Below, one piece after another: positions 62,659 to 64,000 of a stretch of DNA of 64,000 bases. The stretch's first letter is position 1. Every line of letters begins with the position of its first letter. The DNA comes from Streptomyces sp. NRRL F-5630 (GTDB taxonomy: Bacteria > Actinomycetota > Actinomycetes > Streptomycetales > Streptomycetaceae): positions 1 through 64,000 of the forward strand of contig NZ_JOGO01000021.1 of the NCBI RefSeq assembly GCF_000719475.1. Reading direction: 5' to 3'. The translations under genes were made by a program, and so were the position numbers. Below the pieces are notes generated by a model. It did no database searches and was not told the DNA's origin. It worked only from the letters and a program-made list of their open reading frames with translations.

Positions 62659-62682
62659 GCCGCCCCGCGTAGGGCGGCTTTT
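62659..62682 (+). terminator. Intrinsic terminator of uraA
   Basis: A 7-bp GC stem (62659-62665 with 62672-62678) followed by TTTT (62679-62682). Confidence 0.85.
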
Positions 62683-62840
62683 CCGTACCGCGACCCGTGC
62701 GGCACCGCTTCCGTACCGCCCGGTGCCCCGCCCCTCCCGCGCGCAGGGGTCCTCCGCCCCCGGCCCCCCGTGTCCCCCGATGCGGGGACGGGTCCGGCAC
62801 GGCGCCACGCGCGCCGGGCGAGGGCTGGGAGCCTGCTCCC

Positions 62841-63791
62841 ATGGGCCCTTCGCAGCAGCCGACCGACGTGCTCAGCGGCGCCGTGCGCCGCGTCGACGAC
62901 GGGGTGGACGGTGTCCTCGCCCGGATACGGCGGCTCGGTGCGAGGTGGCCGGAGCGGGACGGCGTCGCGGTCTTCCACCGGGTCTACACCCGCGTCACCC
63001 GAGAGGTCGGGCGCCTCGTGGACCAAGGAGGCTTCCCCGACCGGCGGGCCGCCGTGACCCTCGACGTGCTCTTCGCGGAGCGGTACCTGCACGCCGTCGA
63101 GACCTTCGAGCGGGGCGGACGTGCTCCCGCCTGCTGGCAAGCGCTCCTGCACGCCCGCGACCGGCGCGGGGTGCGTCCCGTGCAGTTCGCGCTGTGCGGC
63201 GTCAACGCGCACATCGGGCACGATCTCGCGCTCGCCGTCGTGGACACCTGCCATGTGCTCGCCTGCGCTCCGGAGGACCTTCGCGACGAGTTCGACCAGG
63301 TCGGTGACCTGCTCACAGCGCTGGAGGAACGCGTGCGCGAGGACCTCATGCCGGGTCCCGACCTCCTCGAACTCGCCGAGCCGCTCACGCACCTGGCGGG
63401 CGCCTGGAGCATCGAGCGGGCGCGGCGGGCGGCGTGGGCGGCGGCGCGGGCGCTCTGGGCGGTGCGGGGTCTGCCGGCGGTGGCGGAAGAGCTGCGGGAG
63501 CGGCTGGACACGGGGGTGGGGCGGGTGGGACGGCTGCTCGTGACCCCTCTCGCGCCGGCGGCTCTCCTGCCGGGGGCACGAGCGGGGGGCGGGCCCGGGG
63601 CGGAGGGACGCCGCTCGCCGGTGTGCCCGGGACGACGCCGCTGCCCCGGCCCCACTCCCCCGCTTCCCCCGCTCCGGCGGTGGACCCCCTGCCGCCTCAG
63701 TCCTCCGGCAGTTCCACCGGGGCCAGTTCGTCGAAGCGGTCGCCCGGGCCCGGGTTCGTCGGGTCCGTCGCGCCGCCGAGGTGGTGCATGA
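62841..63791 (+). CDS. DUF5995-like protein with run-on 3' end
   Basis: 316 residues. The body to about residue 235 (FHRVYTRVTREVGRLVDQGGFPDRRAAVTLDVLFAERYLHAVETFERGGRAPACWQALLHARDRRGVRPVQFALCGVNAHIGHDLALAVVDTC and on) fits the DUF5995 family; the NAHIGHDL motif has a conserved His pair, but function is unknown. After LLVTPLAPAALLPG the reading frame turns into Pro/Arg/Gly-rich sequence and ends 95 bases inside the convergent amine oxidase gene, so the original stop was probably lost by a frameshift. ATG at 62841. Confidence 0.75.
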   Translation: MGPSQQPTDVLSGAVRRVDDGVDGVLARIRRLGARWPERDGVAVFHRVYTRVTREVGRLVDQGGFPDRRAAVTLDVLFAERYLHAVETFERGGRAPACWQALLHARDRRGVRPVQFALCGVNAHIGHDLALAVVDTCHVLACAPEDLRDEFDQVGDLLTALEERVREDLMPGPDLLELAEPLTHLAGAWSIERARRAAWAAARALWAVRGLPAVAEELRERLDTGVGRVGRLLVTPLAPAALLPGARAGGGPGAEGRRSPVCPGRRRCPGPTPPLPPLRRWTPCRLSPPAVPPGPVRRSGRPGPGSSGPSRRRGGA

Positions 63792-64000
63792 CACCCCACA
63801 CCGCGTTGAGCGCCGTCTGCACGGCGCCCTCCGCCCAGCCCGCCGTCCAGGAGATGTCGTCGCCCGCGAGGAAGAGGCCGCGGCGGTCGGCGGGCAGGTG
63901 CTCCTGCGCGAAGTGCGTGAACAGGCGGCGCTGATAGCGGTAGTGGCCGGGCAGGTTCGCCTTGAAGGCGCCCATGAAGTACGGCTCGTCCTCCCAGGAG
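63697..64000 (-). CDS. Flavin monoamine oxidase, C-terminal part (cut by window edge)
   Basis: The last 101 codons of a longer gene. SWEDEPYFMGAFKANLPGHYRYQRRLFTHF and RGLFLAGDDISWTAGWAEGAVQTALNAVWGVMHHLGG are the end of the FAD-binding domain of flavin amine oxidases (tryptophan 2-monooxygenase/MAO type), with the GDDISWTAGWAEGA motif that closes the flavin site. The start lies outside the window. Confidence 0.9.
   Translation of the reverse strand, partial: SWEDEPYFMGAFKANLPGHYRYQRRLFTHFAQEHLPADRRGLFLAGDDISWTAGWAEGAVQTALNAVWGVMHHLGGATDPTNPGPGDRFDELAPVELPED

Overview
The window is chromosomal DNA of a Streptomyces-like actinomycete. The G+C content is very high throughout, start codons are often GTG, and several genera-typical genes sit together: a crr-ptsI PTS pair, a four-gene conservon, the sporulation pair smeA-sffA, RbpA behind a sigma-R type promoter, polyprenol-phosphate-mannose synthase, an ECF41 sigma factor and an FMN-riboswitch rib operon that includes ribM. 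From memory the order resembles the SCO1390-SCO1455 stretch of Streptomyces coelicolor, so this looks like conserved core chromosome rather than a mobile island. No CRISPR array, IS element, integrase or tRNA gene was seen.

Region by region. 1-8.2 kb: PTS phosphotransfer genes (crr, ptsI) behind a long AT-richer leader, a hypothetical gene, acetoacetyl-CoA synthetase and a glycosidase-like (GH31) protein that seems to have lost its catalytic residues. 8.2-15 kb: Nudix hydrolase, secreted VanX-like dipeptidase, Mpo1-like membrane protein and a cvnABCD conservon. 15.4-25.9 kb: a large minus-strand block with a MukBEF/Wadjet-like SMC complex (SMC ATPase, MukE-like and MukF-like subunits) and, directly upstream, a YhgE/Pip-like membrane protein plus a degenerate ABC ATPase. 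A small gene is hidden between the MukF-like and MukE-like genes and is coupled to both by 4-base overlaps. 26-29 kb: small hypothetical, HEAT-repeat and ankyrin-repeat proteins. 29.3-31.3 kb: smeA-sffA, which act at sporulation septa. 31.4-38.3 kb: MocR regulator divergent from a YczE-like membrane protein, GDPD, MFS, rbpA, fxsA and ppm1.

38.9-45 kb: amidohydrolase, Lrp regulator, small hypotheticals, the 3' remnant of an acyl-CoA dehydrogenase gene, a Tat-exported C39-like peptidase and a uridine-kinase-like P-loop protein. 45.1-50 kb: a candidate unannotated small RNA with its own consensus promoter and two perfect hairpins, an EccA-like AAA ATPase and two overlapping CBS/CorC-type membrane protein genes. 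50-56.6 kb: PH-domain protein, hisG, hisE, then ribH-ribAB-ribM-ribE-ribD (written in reverse of transcription) under an FMN riboswitch. 56.7-64 kb: ECF41 sigma factor, a ROK repressor and its divergent MFS target with a perfect 23-bp palindrome between them, thioesterase, uracil permease, a DUF5995-like protein whose 3' end runs into a convergent flavin amine oxidase gene (cut by the window edge).

The most promising items for follow-up are the JetD-less MukBEF/Wadjet-like operon with its extra small gene, and the intergenic small RNA candidate at 45.1 kb. All family assignments rest on reading the sequence; no database search was run.
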